Counted from the stretch's first letter, positions 35,973 to 45,248 are shown. The stretch is 64,000 nucleotides of DNA from Lachnospiraceae bacterium (GCA_024698705.1 JAILQX010000030.1:1-64000); one strand, 5' to 3'. The notes: generated by a model from the letters alone, not told the origin. Numbers and translations are program-made.

Positions 35973-37499
35973 TTATGCCTCTTTTGACTCCTTTTTATTT
36001 TCCTGTGCCTTAAGCGCATATCTGATGATGAACATTACGCCTATCATCATTATGATACCTATCGGCAATGTGATCCATGCATTCTGTGTAAATCCTGCCA
36101 GCACATATGTAAGGAAAGAAACTCCGGCACATATGATCGCGTAAGGCAGCTGTGTGTTTACATGGTTTATGTGATCGCTCTGCGCTCCCGCACTGGCCAT
36201 AATGGTCGTATCGCTTATCGGTGAACAATGATCGCCGCAAACAGCTCCTGCCATACATGCAGAGATCGAGATGATCATCAACTGCGGATTGCTTCCCGAG
36301 AATACCGCTACAACTATAGGTATAAGGATTCCGAAGGTTCCCCAACTTGTTCCCGTTGCAAATGCAAGAAGACATCCCACTATAAATACTATGGCAGGAA
36401 GGAAATTCATAAAGCCTGCTGCACTTCCTTCTATTACACCTGCAACATATTCCTTTGCTCCGAGTGAATCTGTCATTGCCTTCAATGTCCAAGCAAATGT
36501 AAGGATCAGGATCGCCGGTACCATTTGCTTGAAGCCTTCGGGTACGCAGGCCATACACTTCTTGAATGTAAGTACTTTTCTTATAAGATAAAATATTACG
36601 GTTATTATAAGTGCCGTGATACTACCCATGGCAAGGCCGATGGATGCATCGGAATTTGAAAATGCCTCTATGAATCCGGAACCGTCAAAGAATCCGCCGG
36701 AATAGATCATGCCGATAACGCAGCAGATTATAAGGACTATTACCGGAAATACAAGATCAACAACCTTTCCCTTGTCATTGGTCGGAAGTTTCTCCTGTGT
36801 TGTGGCCGCTGTTCCCGATGTGAACAGGTCTCCCTTGAGGGCATTTTCTTCATGCTTCTTCATTGGACCGAAATCTATATTGAAGATCGCTATCGTGAGC
36901 ATCATTACTATTGTAAGTAATGCGTAATAGTTATAAGGGATAGCCTTAAGGAAAACCGTAAAGCCGTCTTCTCCCTCTACAAAGCCCGCAACTGCCGCTG
37001 CCCATGATGATATGGGAGCAATGATACAGACAGGTGCTGCCGTTGCATCGATCAGATATGCCAGCTTTGCTCTTGATATCTTGTGCTCATCGGTTACCGG
37101 TCGCATAACGCTTCCGACCGTAAGACAGTTAAAATAATCATCTATAAATATCAGCACACCCAGAGCGATCGTAGCCAGCTGTGCTCCGACTCTGGTTTTT
37201 ATCTTTCTCTTTGCAAATTCTCCGAAAGCCGCCGATCCTCCGGCATTGTTCATGAGTGCGACCATGGCTCCGAGTACTACAAGGAATATCAGTATCCCGA
37301 CATTGTAGGAGTCCGAAAGAACGGCAACAAATCCGTCGTTGTACAGATGGTCAAATGCAGCGACCACGTTGAATTCCGCATACAATAATCCGCCTACCAC
37401 GATACCAAGGAAGAGCGAGCTGTATACTTCTTTTGTGATGAGTGCCAAAGCAATGGCTACCAGCGCCGGTATCAACGCCCAAAAGGTTTCATTAAACAT
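35973..37499 (-). CDS. Na+/H+ antiporter, NhaC family
   Basis: A 508-residue membrane transporter with eleven or more helices. The NhaC-family segments FIDDYFNCLTVGSVMRPVTD, FATGTSWGTFGILIPI and AGAVCGDHCSPISDTT are clear. Members exchange sodium for protons, or sodium/proton with organic acids or amino acids; the substrate is uncertain. The chosen ATG is preceded by GAGAGG. A continuous frame extends 36 codons upstream to a TTG without a ribosome site. A good promoter lies about 110 bases upstream, giving a long leader. pepD is the next gene in the operon. Confidence 0.9.
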   Translation of the reverse strand: MFNETFWALIPALVAIALALITKEVYSSLFLGIVVGGLLYAEFNVVAAFDHLYNDGFVAVLSDSYNVGILIFLVVLGAMVALMNNAGGSAAFGEFAKRKIKTRVGAQLATIALGVLIFIDDYFNCLTVGSVMRPVTDEHKISRAKLAYLIDATAAPVCIIAPISSWAAAVAGFVEGEDGFTVFLKAIPYNYYALLTIVMMLTIAIFNIDFGPMKKHEENALKGDLFTSGTAATTQEKLPTNDKGKVVDLVFPVIVLIICCVIGMIYSGGFFDGSGFIEAFSNSDASIGLAMGSITALIITVIFYLIRKVLTFKKCMACVPEGFKQMVPAILILTFAWTLKAMTDSLGAKEYVAGVIEGSAAGFMNFLPAIVFIVGCLLAFATGTSWGTFGILIPIVVAVFSGSNPQLMIISISACMAGAVCGDHCSPISDTTIMASAGAQSDHINHVNTQLPYAIICAGVSFLTYVLAGFTQNAWITLPIGIIMMIGVMFIIRYALKAQENKKESKEA

Positions 37500-37607
37500 A
37501 TCCCCAAATCCTCTCTTTTTTTGCGTGTTATACGCTGCAGATACGGACTTCCACACTTTATCCCATAATAAGGATACCGTCCGCCGATCAGCGCCCCATA
37601 CAAACAA

Positions 37608-37636
37608 ATTCTAGCATATACTTTTTTACACTTCAA
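37608..37636 (-). promoter_or_regulatory. Promoter of the NhaC-pepD operon
   Basis: TTGAAG (37631-37636) and TAGAAT (37608-37613) lie 17 bases apart on the minus strand, with a TGC extension before the -10 box. The predicted leader is about 100 bases long. Confidence 0.7.
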
Positions 37637-37674
37637 TACTGTCGGATACTTTATACTTCCCGTATTCGGGCATA

Positions 37675-37700
37675 AAAAAAGCGCCTTTTCGGCGCTTTTT
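37675..37700 (-). terminator. Rho-independent terminator after the response regulator
   Basis: AAAAAAGCGCC (37675-37685) and GGCGCTTTTT (37691-37700) form a GC-rich stem with A/T extensions and a five-base loop, two bases after the response regulator stop. A T tract is present on both strands. Confidence 0.9.
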
Positions 37701-37701
37701 A

Positions 37702-38394
37702 TCAGACTCTGAATCTGTATCCCACACCCCAGATCGTTTCTATATACTGAGGCTTTGAGTTGTCTATCTCTATCTTTTCCCTTATCTTTTTGATATGGAC
37801 CGTAACCGTGGCTATATCGCCGAATGAATCCATGTCCCATATTTCCCTGAAGAGCTCCTCCTTGGTAAATACATGATTGGGATTCTGTGCCAAAAATGTA
37901 AGGAGATCGAATTCCTTTGTCGTAAATGCCTTTTCTTCTCCGTCCACATATACTCGTCTGGCTGTCTTGTCTATCTTGATGCCCCTGATCTCTATGATAT
38001 CATTTTCAGGCTTCTGAGATGAATTGATAAGTCTCTCAAAACGGGCAAGGTGAGCCTTTACTCTGGCTACAAGTTCGCTCGGACTGAACGGTTTGGTCAT
38101 ATAATCGTCCGCTCCGAGACCCAGGCCTCTGATCTTGTCTATATCCTCTTTCTTGGCCGAAACCATGATGATCGGGATATCCTTCTTCTCCCTTATCTTG
38201 CTGCAAACCTCAAATCCGTCTATTCCGGGGAGCATAAGGTCCAGGACTATGATGTTGAAATCCTCTTTGAGTGCCCTTTCAAGTCCGGCGTCTCCGGTTG
38301 TTTCTATCGCCACTTCGAACCCGCTGAGTTCAAGGTAATCCTTTTCCAGATCTGCAATGGATATCTCATCTTCTATGATCAGTACTTTTTTCAT
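37702..38394 (-). CDS. Two-component response regulator, OmpR/PhoB family
   Basis: A 230-residue DNA-binding regulator. The receiver domain (about 1-115) has acidic residues E8 and D9, the phosphorylation site D52 in IIVLDLMLPGIDG, and the conserved lysine in DDYMTKPFSP. The winged-helix DNA-binding domain (about 130-228) has FTKEELFREIWDMD and VTVHIKKIREKI. It follows its histidine kinase with a four-base overlap. The stimulus and targets are unknown, though cell-envelope sensing is common for such pairs. Confidence 0.95.
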   Translation of the reverse strand: MKKVLIIEDEISIADLEKDYLELSGFEVAIETTGDAGLERALKEDFNIIVLDLMLPGIDGFEVCSKIREKKDIPIIMVSAKKEDIDKIRGLGLGADDYMTKPFSPSELVARVKAHLARFERLINSSQKPENDIIEIRGIKIDKTARRVYVDGEEKAFTTKEFDLLTFLAQNPNHVFTKEELFREIWDMDSFGDIATVTVHIKKIREKIEIDNSKPQYIETIWGVGYRFRV

Positions 38395-39488
38395 ATCTGC
38401 TCCTCCTTCTCGGAATCGTTCTCTCCTTCATATTTGCGGATCACAAAGTGCATGCAGGTTCCTTCACCTTCCTTGCTAGTCGCCCAGATATATCCTCCAT
38501 GATCTTCTATGATCTTTTTAACTATGGACAATCCTATTCCGCTTCCGCCCTGAGCCGAATTTCTCGATGCATCTGTGCGGTAAAATCTCTCGAAGATATT
38601 GGCAAGGTTCTTCTGCTCTATGCCTCTTCCGTTGTCTTCTATCTCCACTCTGACCGAATCCGACGCATCCAGCAGCCTGATGTCGATGATACCGTGAGGC
38701 TTGTCCATATATTTGACAGAATTGCCTATTATATTGTTGATAACCTTCTTTAACTGTTCCGGATCCGCTATGATACGTGTTCCGGGTTCCAGAAGATTTG
38801 AGTAATTGAGTTCTATGTTCTTATTGTCAAGATCCAGCCCGACCTCTTCGATACAGTCATTAAAGAAGTCCGAAACATCTATCCTGTGGAACGTATACGG
38901 GATCCTGTTCGTATCTATTCCGGAATAATACGTCAGTTCGTTGATAAGCCGGTCCATCTCCATTGCTTTGGTGTAGATGGTCTTGACATATCTTTCCTTC
39001 TTCTCTTCCGTATCGGCAACGCCGTCCATGATACCTTCCACATAACCCTTGATAGAAGTTATGGGAGTTTTCAGATCATGCGTGATATTGCTGATAAGTT
39101 CCCTGTTCTGCTGCTCGTCATGAAGCTTATCTTCGGTGCTTTCCTTGAGCTTGAGCCTCATGTCTTCATAGCTTTTGAACAATTCGGCGATCTCACCCGA
39201 AACCTCTTCTTCACTGAGAGTATCATCAAAATTACCCTGTGCTATCGATGACATCGCCTTGTTGAGCCGTCTTATATGATTAAACACTCCGTTGTTTATC
39301 CACACAGTCACTACGATACAACTCAGGATCAGAACAATGATGAGTGCCAGAAAAACCTCAATAAACAGAGGTTTGGGCACAAACGGATCCTTCGAGAGTA
39401 TAACTATCGCAAATCCGGTGATAGCTATAAACACGGGCAACGATAATAAAATTGAAAATGTTATAACAAGTCGTTTTTTCAGATCCAT
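38391..39488 (-). CDS. Sensor histidine kinase
   Basis: A 365-residue membrane kinase. Two closely spaced transmembrane helices (about 8-29 and 42-64) leave only a very short external loop. They are followed by a HAMP domain (about 65-118), the phospho-acceptor helix NITHDLKTPITS, and the ATPase boxes NNIIGNSVKYM, DNGRGIE and GSGIGLSIVKKI. With so little outside the cell it probably senses a signal in the membrane. No ribosome site precedes the ATG, and a -10-like box lies only six bases upstream, so the mRNA may be leaderless. Confidence 0.95.
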   Translation of the reverse strand: MDLKKRLVITFSILLSLPVFIAITGFAIVILSKDPFVPKPLFIEVFLALIIVLILSCIVVTVWINNGVFNHIRRLNKAMSSIAQGNFDDTLSEEEVSGEIAELFKSYEDMRLKLKESTEDKLHDEQQNRELISNITHDLKTPITSIKGYVEGIMDGVADTEEKKERYVKTIYTKAMEMDRLINELTYYSGIDTNRIPYTFHRIDVSDFFNDCIEEVGLDLDNKNIELNYSNLLEPGTRIIADPEQLKKVINNIIGNSVKYMDKPHGIIDIRLLDASDSVRVEIEDNGRGIEQKNLANIFERFYRTDASRNSAQGGSGIGLSIVKKIIEDHGGYIWATSKEGEGTCMHFVIRKYEGENDSEKEEQI

Positions 39489-39494
39489 GGCTTA

Positions 39495-39503
39495 AGTATA
39501 CCA
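39495..39503 (-). promoter_or_regulatory. Extended -10 box abutting the histidine kinase start
   Basis: The minus strand reads TGGTATACT six bases before the ATG, followed by TAAGCC. With normal spacing transcription would begin at or next to the A of the start codon. A T-rich stretch lies upstream. Confidence 0.5.
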
Positions 39504-39559
39504 CTTCCGTCATCCTAAAAAAGAAACTATTTAATATATATTTATTAAAAAAATATAAA

Positions 39560-39592
39560 AAATAAAGACGATCGCAATGACCGTCTTTATTT
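39560..39592 (-). terminator. Terminator downstream of the acyltransferase gene
   Basis: Arms 39560-39570 and 39582-39592 form an 11-pair stem with an 11-base loop, followed by a T-rich tract on the minus strand. It lies about 50 bases after the acyltransferase stop. Confidence 0.75.
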
Positions 39593-39641
39593 CTTCAACC
39601 GTAAATATCAATACATATCATCGGAATTCCATTCCTCTGCT

Positions 39642-40748
39642 TTATTTTTCCCCTTTTAAAAACGGTTTTCCGACAAGACACCTTATGATCGGGATCTTAT
39701 CCAGGATCATCGTTGTTATCAGGGATATCGCACATATACATATGCTTTCGACAAGGACACGTACAGTATCCGGCTCCAGGTCATTTGTGATCCTTACCAT
39801 TCCTATAAGTATGAAATACCCCTGCAATATATATACTCCCAGGCTGTTTCTTCCGAATGTCGTAAGAACTGGCCATTTGTAACTTTTAAATGTCTCAGCC
39901 AGCGTATCGAAGAGTATGATAAAGAACCCGCTGCCCGCAAATCCGATGATCATTCTGTAGATGTCCACTATCAGCTGTTTATACCATGTATCCGTTGTAA
40001 GCTTGTATCCGGAAAGATATATAAACGCCCTTTCATTGTAAAATACAAACAGTCCGGCAAATATGATACCGATGATCACCAGATACAGCCATCTTTTGTT
40101 TCCGTAAAGCTCCGCCGTCTTCTTTCCCACGCTTGTTGCTGCAAGCCTGTCCTTATACATATTTACGTAAAAGGCTCCTATGTAATAGGGCATGAGAAAC
40201 TTGTAAACCCCCAGATTGTAACCATCCGGAAGCACAAACAATACCAAAAAGCCCAGTGCATACAGTATAACGTTATCCTTTAAATAAAAATGCATCACGA
40301 ATACTATGAAGAGGCATACCAGGACCGCCCATAAAAACCAGAGGTTCGTGATGAAATATGTCAAAAACTGAGGTATGATCTCGGGAAAACCTATCGTCTC
40401 ATTGCCCAGTTTTTTATTGAGCAGATATCCCCTGACAAATTCAAATACCGTCCATAAAAATATGGGTGTGACATAAGTGATCACTCTTTTACCGAGGAAT
40501 CGCCACTGCTTTTTTCTGTCACCCTCAAGCTTTTTCATGCTGAAGTAAGCAAACCATCCCGCAAGGAGCATGAACAGCGGCATATGAAAACTGTATATGA
40601 ACTGGTATAGCTTATCGCTCCAGTAAAGGGATCCTTCATAAAATGCCAGTCCGTTTCCGTGTTGTATACAATGTCCCGTTACAACCGTGATAATGGCAAA
40701 GCCTCGTATTATGTCTGCTTTTATATTTCTCCCTGTTTTCGTCGACAT
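39642..40748 (-). CDS. Acyltransferase 3 family membrane protein
   Basis: A 368-residue polytopic membrane protein of the acyltransferase-3 (OafA/WecH-like) family. The early motif IKADIIRGFAIITVVTGHC, with the conserved arginine and histidine, and the SFHMPLFMLLAGWFAY segment are typical. About ten helices follow. Such enzymes O-acetylate sugars of surface polymers. AGGG lies before the ATG, and a terminator lies downstream, so it is a single-gene unit. Its relation to the MBOAT/SGNH pair is not known. Confidence 0.9.
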   Translation of the reverse strand: MSTKTGRNIKADIIRGFAIITVVTGHCIQHGNGLAFYEGSLYWSDKLYQFIYSFHMPLFMLLAGWFAYFSMKKLEGDRKKQWRFLGKRVITYVTPIFLWTVFEFVRGYLLNKKLGNETIGFPEIIPQFLTYFITNLWFLWAVLVCLFIVFVMHFYLKDNVILYALGFLVLFVLPDGYNLGVYKFLMPYYIGAFYVNMYKDRLAATSVGKKTAELYGNKRWLYLVIIGIIFAGLFVFYNERAFIYLSGYKLTTDTWYKQLIVDIYRMIIGFAGSGFFIILFDTLAETFKSYKWPVLTTFGRNSLGVYILQGYFILIGMVRITNDLEPDTVRVLVESICICAISLITTMILDKIPIIRCLVGKPFLKGEK

Positions 40749-40795
40749 GTCTTTTCCCTGAGTTGCATTTTTTTTATTTCCATGGCATACTGAAC

Positions 40796-40804
40796 TGGTA
40801 TAAT
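40796..40804 (+). promoter_or_regulatory. Extended -10 promoter of the small membrane protein gene
   Basis: The plus strand reads TGGTATAAT, a consensus extended -10 element, about 25 bases before the ATG at 40829. The predicted transcript start is near 40811. Confidence 0.6.
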
Positions 40805-40828
40805 CAGTTTTTTGCGAGGTATGATCTC

Positions 40829-40960
40829 ATGGATGGTACATTTATCCTGTTGGCCGGTGGCCTTCTTGTAATAATAATCGCTGTAGTGATCAGCGTTGTA
40901 TCAAGTGTCATTTCCAGTGTTGCTTCCTTTATCGGAACCAAGGGTGATGACGAAGATTGA
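40829..40960 (+). CDS. Small single-pass membrane protein
   Basis: A 43-residue protein beginning MDGTFILLAGGLLVIIIAVV with a hydrophobic helix. A serine/valine-rich amphipathic stretch and an acidic tail (GDDED) follow. GAGGT lies eight bases before the ATG and an extended -10 promoter lies just upstream. Both signals together make expression likely. A longer in-frame start at 40763 lies upstream of the promoter and is rejected. No family is recognised. It ends four bases before the convergent ahcY stop. Confidence 0.6.
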   Translation: MDGTFILLAGGLLVIIIAVVISVVSSVISSVASFIGTKGDDED

Positions 40961-40964
40961 TATC

Positions 40965-42209
40965 CTACAATGATGCATTCAGGTAAGCTATCTGCTCTTC
41001 TGTGAGTGTGTCTATCTTTTTGCCAAGGAATGCAAGCTTTCTTCTTGCTACATCCATATCCACATCTTCAGGCACGTCTATCAGCATGCTTTCAAGTTGT
41101 CCCTGATGTTCAACAAGATATTTTGCAGAAAGTGCCTGAATGGCAAAGCTCATATCCATTATCTCGGCGGGATGTCCGTCGCCTGCTGCCAGATTGACCA
41201 GCCTTCCCTCAGCTATAACGCATAACCATTGTCCCGTAGGCAGTTTATATCCCATGATATTGTTTCTCATCTGCTTTGATTCAACCGCCATTTCACGCAA
41301 TCCGGCCATATCGACTTCACAGTCAAAATGTCCCGCATTTGTAAGTATCGCGCCATCCTTCATGACAGCGAAATCTTCTTTATCTATTACCTTGTCACAG
41401 CCTGTAACCGTTACAAAGAAATCACCGAGTTTTGCCGCATCGTTCATGGGCATTACTTCAAATCCGTCCATTACTGCTTCGATAGCTCTGATGGGATTGA
41501 CTTCCGTTACAATAACCTTGGCTCCAAGACCCTTGGCACGCATCGCAACGCCCTTTCCACACCAGCCGTAGCCTGCAACGACAACGTTCTTGCCTGCTAC
41601 TATAAGATTTGTTGTACGGTTGATCCCATCCCATACAGACTGGCCTGTTCCGTACCTGTTATCAAACAGATGCTTGCAATCCGCATTGTTGACTCTTACC
41701 ATGGGGAATCTGAGTTCTCCCTTTCTGTTCATAGCTTCAAGTCTGATGATACCTGTTGTCGTTTCCTCGCATCCTCCGATGACATTCGGGATCAGGTCCT
41801 TAAATTCGGTATGCATCATATGTACAAGATCGCCGCCGTCATCTATTATCACATTCGGTCCTATCTCAAGAACCTTTCTTATGTGTGAGTTATATTCCTC
41901 CTCGGTCGCATTGTACCATGCAAATACATTCAATCCTGCCTTTACAAGTGCTGCCGCAACGTCATCCTGAGTGGAAAGCGGATTTGAACCAGTCACATAC
42001 ATCTCGGCACCGCCGGCTGCAAGAACCTTACAAAGATATGCCGTCTTGGCTTCCAGATGTACGGAAAGCGCAACCTTCTTCCCCGCAAACGGCTTTGTCT
42101 CGGAAAATTCCTTCTCCAATGTGCGGAGCAGATCACAGTTTCTCTTGACCCATTCGATCTTTCTTTCTCCGGACTCAGCCAGATTAATGTCTCTAATGAT
42201 ACTTTCCAT
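40965..42209 (-). CDS. ahcY: Adenosylhomocysteinase
   Basis: A 414-residue NAD-dependent hydrolase that splits S-adenosylhomocysteine to adenosine and homocysteine, clearing the product of methyltransferases. Visible segments are IDDGGDLVHMMH, GCEETTTGIIRLEAM, the NAD-binding VVAGYGWCGKGVAMRA and NAGHFDCEVD. It is the short form lacking the plant/alpha-proteobacterial insertion, typical of Thermotoga, Clostridia and Archaea. GAGGAG precedes the ATG. It has its own extended -10 promoter. Confidence 0.96.
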   Translation of the reverse strand: MESIIRDINLAESGERKIEWVKRNCDLLRTLEKEFSETKPFAGKKVALSVHLEAKTAYLCKVLAAGGAEMYVTGSNPLSTQDDVAAALVKAGLNVFAWYNATEEEYNSHIRKVLEIGPNVIIDDGGDLVHMMHTEFKDLIPNVIGGCEETTTGIIRLEAMNRKGELRFPMVRVNNADCKHLFDNRYGTGQSVWDGINRTTNLIVAGKNVVVAGYGWCGKGVAMRAKGLGAKVIVTEVNPIRAIEAVMDGFEVMPMNDAAKLGDFFVTVTGCDKVIDKEDFAVMKDGAILTNAGHFDCEVDMAGLREMAVESKQMRNNIMGYKLPTGQWLCVIAEGRLVNLAAGDGHPAEIMDMSFAIQALSAKYLVEHQGQLESMLIDVPEDVDMDVARRKLAFLGKKIDTLTEEQIAYLNASL

Positions 42210-42253
42210 TGTTATTCTCCTCTGTGTTTATTGTAAATCCCATCACTTTTCCT

Positions 42254-42262
42254 ATTATAACA
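42254..42262 (-). promoter_or_regulatory. Extended -10 promoter of ahcY
   Basis: The minus strand reads TGTTATAAT about 45 bases before the ahcY ATG. The leader is short and shows no riboswitch-like structure. Confidence 0.6.
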
Positions 42263-42285
42263 AACAGTCGTGAAACACGCCATTA

Positions 42286-43245
42286 TTATACGTCTACTCT
42301 GTTTCTTTTTTCCCCGTTTACGAATGAGCGGATATTCTCATATACCTCTTCCATGCAGCGGTTTCTTGATTCGATACTTGCCCATGCCATATGGGGTGTG
42401 ATGATAAGCCTTCTGCTGTCCTTATACTCTGCCAGCGGATTATCCGGGCTCATGGGCTCCTTTGAAAGTACATCCAGACCCGCTCCCGCTATCATTTCCT
42501 CTTTTAACGCGGTATATAAAGCCTGCTCATCAACTATCGGTCCTCTCGCCACATTGATGATGATCGCGTCTTTTTTCATCTTCTTAAATGCCTCAAGATC
42601 CATAAGTCCCCTGGTTTTATCCGTAAGAGGGCAGTGTATTGAGCAGATATCGCTTTCCTTAAGCAATGTGTCGAAATCCACTCTTTTATATACATCTGAG
42701 CAGTCGTTGCCGGAAGCGGAGAAATATATGACCCTGCAACCGAAGGCTTCGGCAACCTTTGCCACACCTTTTCCTATATTTCCGAGGCCTATGATACCCC
42801 AGGTCTTTCCCCGGAGCTCATGGTATTTTTCATCGAAATTGGAAAATCCGGTCGATCTGCAATAGCTTCCGCTTTTTACGTAGTCATCATAGTAACTGAT
42901 CCTTTCCAGAACGTAAAGGGCAAGGGCAAATGTATGCTGCACGACAGCCGGTGTCGAATATCCCCTCACATTGCACACGGCGATCCCCCTGCTTTTTGCA
43001 TATTCCAGATCGATATTGTCATATCCGGTCGCCGTTACACAAAGAAGCTTAACGTGTTCTGCACTGTCGAGCGTTTCCTTATCCATAACAGTCTTATTGA
43101 AAATGACTATATCGGCATCTTCTATATATTTTCTGCTCTCTTCTTTAAGGCAGGAATCATGCTCTTCGAGTTCTCCAAAATCCCTGAAAATGGCCGTATT
43201 TACGTCGAATCCTATGGTGTTTCTGTCCAAAAAAACAGTTTTCAT
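42286..43245 (-). CDS. D-isomer-specific 2-hydroxyacid dehydrogenase
   Basis: A 319-residue NAD-dependent dehydrogenase. The Rossmann motif is WGIIGLGNIGKGVAKVA. The catalytic arginine lies in INVARGPIVDE, the glutamate in LDVLSKEP and the histidine in ITPHMAWAS. The pattern is nearest to glycerate or hydroxypyruvate reductases, but the substrate cannot be fixed. AAGG lies eight bases before the ATG. It is read towards ahcY but that gene has its own promoter. Confidence 0.92.
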   Translation of the reverse strand: MKTVFLDRNTIGFDVNTAIFRDFGELEEHDSCLKEESRKYIEDADIVIFNKTVMDKETLDSAEHVKLLCVTATGYDNIDLEYAKSRGIAVCNVRGYSTPAVVQHTFALALYVLERISYYDDYVKSGSYCRSTGFSNFDEKYHELRGKTWGIIGLGNIGKGVAKVAEAFGCRVIYFSASGNDCSDVYKRVDFDTLLKESDICSIHCPLTDKTRGLMDLEAFKKMKKDAIIINVARGPIVDEQALYTALKEEMIAGAGLDVLSKEPMSPDNPLAEYKDSRRLIITPHMAWASIESRNRCMEEVYENIRSFVNGEKRNRVDV

Positions 43246-43288
43246 AAAGTTTACCTTAATGTTTTCTTAAATTTTTTTAAGATTTCTC

Positions 43289-43317
43289 TTGTAATCTTAT
43301 TTGAATTGTAGTATTAT
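43289..43317 (+). promoter_or_regulatory. Promoter of the orphan pseudopilin gene
   Basis: TTGTAA (43289-43294) and TATTAT (43312-43317) lie 17 bases apart on the plus strand, about 26 bases before the GTG start. Confidence 0.65.
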
Positions 43318-43342
43318 ATGCTCAGAGGAGGGAAATATTACC

Positions 43343-43795
43343 GTGAAAAAGACAGATAACCGTGGTTTTTCATTAGTTGAATTAATTGTAGTCATTGCTA
43401 TCATGGCTGTATTGATCGGTATCCTTGCTCCTCAATTTATAAGATATGTTGAAAGATCAAGAATGTCAATCGATGTTCAGAACGTAAGTAACCTGTGCCA
43501 CGTGGTTGAGACCTATGCCGCTGATGTCGGTACTCACAATGAGGCCATACCTGAATCCGCTACTCTGGTCATCGATCCGTCAGGCCTTGTAAGCATCGAT
43601 ACATATTGGGAACACTCCCTTAACAATTCGGAGATTCCCACTTCTGACTGTCGTTTAAGATCCGATTCCTGGTTTGATTCGGGCAACTCCATTACGATAA
43701 CGGCTCATAAACTTAACGGTATGCCGTATTTCACCGAATCCGGAGTCAAGGAAAATTTAAGCCTCCTTCAAGGCGATACCAACGACAGAGATTAA
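43343..43795 (+). CDS. Orphan type IV pilin-like (pseudopilin) protein
   Basis: A 150-residue protein with a class III signal: VKKTDNRG followed by FSLVELIVVIAIMAVLIGIL, with glutamate at position 5 after the cleavage glycine. A prepilin peptidase would cut after the glycine. The C-terminal domain is small and soluble, with two cysteines near residues 60 and 107. The start is GTG at 43343 with GGAGGG ten bases upstream. It has its own promoter and terminator and no pilus genes beside it. ComGC/PulG-like assembly genes must be elsewhere if it is assembled. Confidence 0.87.
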   Translation: MKKTDNRGFSLVELIVVIAIMAVLIGILAPQFIRYVERSRMSIDVQNVSNLCHVVETYAADVGTHNEAIPESATLVIDPSGLVSIDTYWEHSLNNSEIPTSDCRLRSDSWFDSGNSITITAHKLNGMPYFTESGVKENLSLLQGDTNDRD

Positions 43796-43849
43796 CTTCG
43801 TTAAGATACCTAGCTTCTGCCGGGCTAGATGTCTCTATACATTAAAACT

Positions 43850-43873
43850 TTAGCGCCCGTCGCCGGGCGCTAA
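43850..43873. terminator. Bidirectional terminator
   Basis: TTAGCGCCCG (43850-43859) and CGGGCGCTAA (43864-43873) form a perfect ten-pair GC-rich stem with a TCGC loop. It lies between the convergent pseudopilin and pgi genes. The T tracts are short. Confidence 0.8.
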
Positions 43874-43898
43874 TTTCATGTCTGGATTTATTTTAGGT

Positions 43899-45248
43899 TT
43901 AAAGTCTCTTCATCAGTTCTTCACGCTGTGCTTCATATCCGGGCTTGCCGAGAAGAGCAAACATGTTCTTCTTATAACTTTCAACACCGGGCTGATTGAA
44001 CGGATTAACACCAAGTACGTATCCGCTTACACCGCATGCAAATTCAAAGAAGTAGAATAACTGTCCGAGATAATACTCATTCATCTCCGGAACCTTTATC
44101 ATACAGTTTGGAACCTGTCCGTCGGTATGTGCAAGTACCGTTCCGTTCATTGCTGATTTATTGACAAAATCAACAGTCTTGCCTGAAAGGTAATTCAATC
44201 CGTCAAGATCAACGGGTTCTTCCTCGATAACGATCTCTTCTCTTGATCTTTCAATATTTATAACAGTTTCAAAAAGCGTTCTTGCACCGTCCTGTATGAA
44301 CTGACCCATGGAATGAAGGTCTGTTGTAAGGTCTACACTTGCAGGGAAGATACCTCTCTGATCCTTGCCTTCGCTCTCTCCGTAAAGCTGCTTCCACCAC
44401 TCTGAAACATAATGAACGGCGGGTTCATAATTACAAAGTATCTCGATGGATTTTCCTTTTCTGTAAAGGATGTTTCTGAGTGCTGCATAGAGGAGCGCAT
44501 CGTTTTCTTCATATGCATTGTTGAGAGCCATTTCTCTTCCGCTTGCCGCACCTTCCATAAGCTTGTCGATATCGGCTCCGCTTACTGCGATGGGAAGCAG
44601 TCCGACTGCCGTAAGAACAGAGAATCTTCCTCCTATATCATCCGGAACAACAAATGTCTCATATCCCTCTTCGGTAGCGAGTCCTTTGAGAGAACCCTTT
44701 GCACGGTCGGTTGTTGCATAGATCCTCTTTGCTGCCTCAGCCTTACCGTATTTCTTCTCCATCATACCCTTGAGAACCCTGAATGCAATGGCAGGCTCTG
44801 TCGTGGTACCAGACTTTGAGATCATATTGATAGAGAAATCCCTGTCACCTATAACATCTATAAGGTTTTTAAGATATGTCGAGCTGATCGAATTACCCAC
44901 AAAATAGATCTCGGGGGTCTTGCGCTGTTCTTTGCTTATCATATTGTAGAAGCCGTGTCTTAAGAATTCAATGGCTGCTCTTGCACCGAGGTAAGATCCG
45001 CCGATACCTATTACAAGCAGAACCTCCGAATCACTCTGGATCTTTGCTGCTGCTGCCTTGATCCTTGCAAATTCTTCTTTATCGTATGCAACAGGCTGGT
45101 CGATCCATCCCAGGAAATCATTTCCGGGACCTTTCTTTGAAACAAGAAGCTCCTTTGCATCCATAATGATTTTCTTCATATTCTCAACTTCGTGATCCGC
45201 AACGAATACAGAAGCCTTTGAATAGTCAAATGTAACTTTGTTGCTCAT
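43899..45248 (-). CDS. pgi: Glucose-6-phosphate isomerase
   Basis: A 449-residue glycolytic enzyme that interconverts glucose 6-phosphate and fructose 6-phosphate, of the short Firmicute type. Signature segments are [37 protein letters not shown] and [23 protein letters not shown] precedes the ATG. It has its own promoter and terminator. With cellobiose phosphorylase in the same window it links cellobiose breakdown to glycolysis, but the genes are far apart and separately controlled. Confidence 0.97.
   Translation of the reverse strand: MSNKVTFDYSKASVFVADHEVENMKKIIMDAKELLVSKKGPGNDFLGWIDQPVAYDKEEFARIKAAAAKIQSDSEVLLVIGIGGSYLGARAAIEFLRHGFYNMISKEQRKTPEIYFVGNSISSTYLKNLIDVIGDRDFSINMISKSGTTTEPAIAFRVLKGMMEKKYGKAEAAKRIYATTDRAKGSLKGLATEEGYETFVVPDDIGGRFSVLTAVGLLPIAVSGADIDKLMEGAASGREMALNNAYEENDALLYAALRNILYRKGKSIEILCNYEPAVHYVSEWWKQLYGESEGKDQRGIFPASVDLTTDLHSMGQFIQDGARTLFETVINIERSREEIVIEEEPVDLDGLNYLSGKTVDFVNKSAMNGTVLAHTDGQVPNCMIKVPEMNEYYLGQLFYFFEFACGVSGYVLGVNPFNQPGVESYKKNMFALLGKPGYEAQREELMKRL

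Noticed and set aside
37500-37607. N-terminal extension or ion-sensing riboswitch in the NhaC leader
   Set aside because: The open extension has no ribosome site and is basic and non-hydrophobic; no conserved riboswitch core can be recognised by eye.
42210-42262. S-adenosylhomocysteine riboswitch upstream of ahcY
   Set aside because: The leader is about 45 bases without a plausible pseudoknot or long stem.
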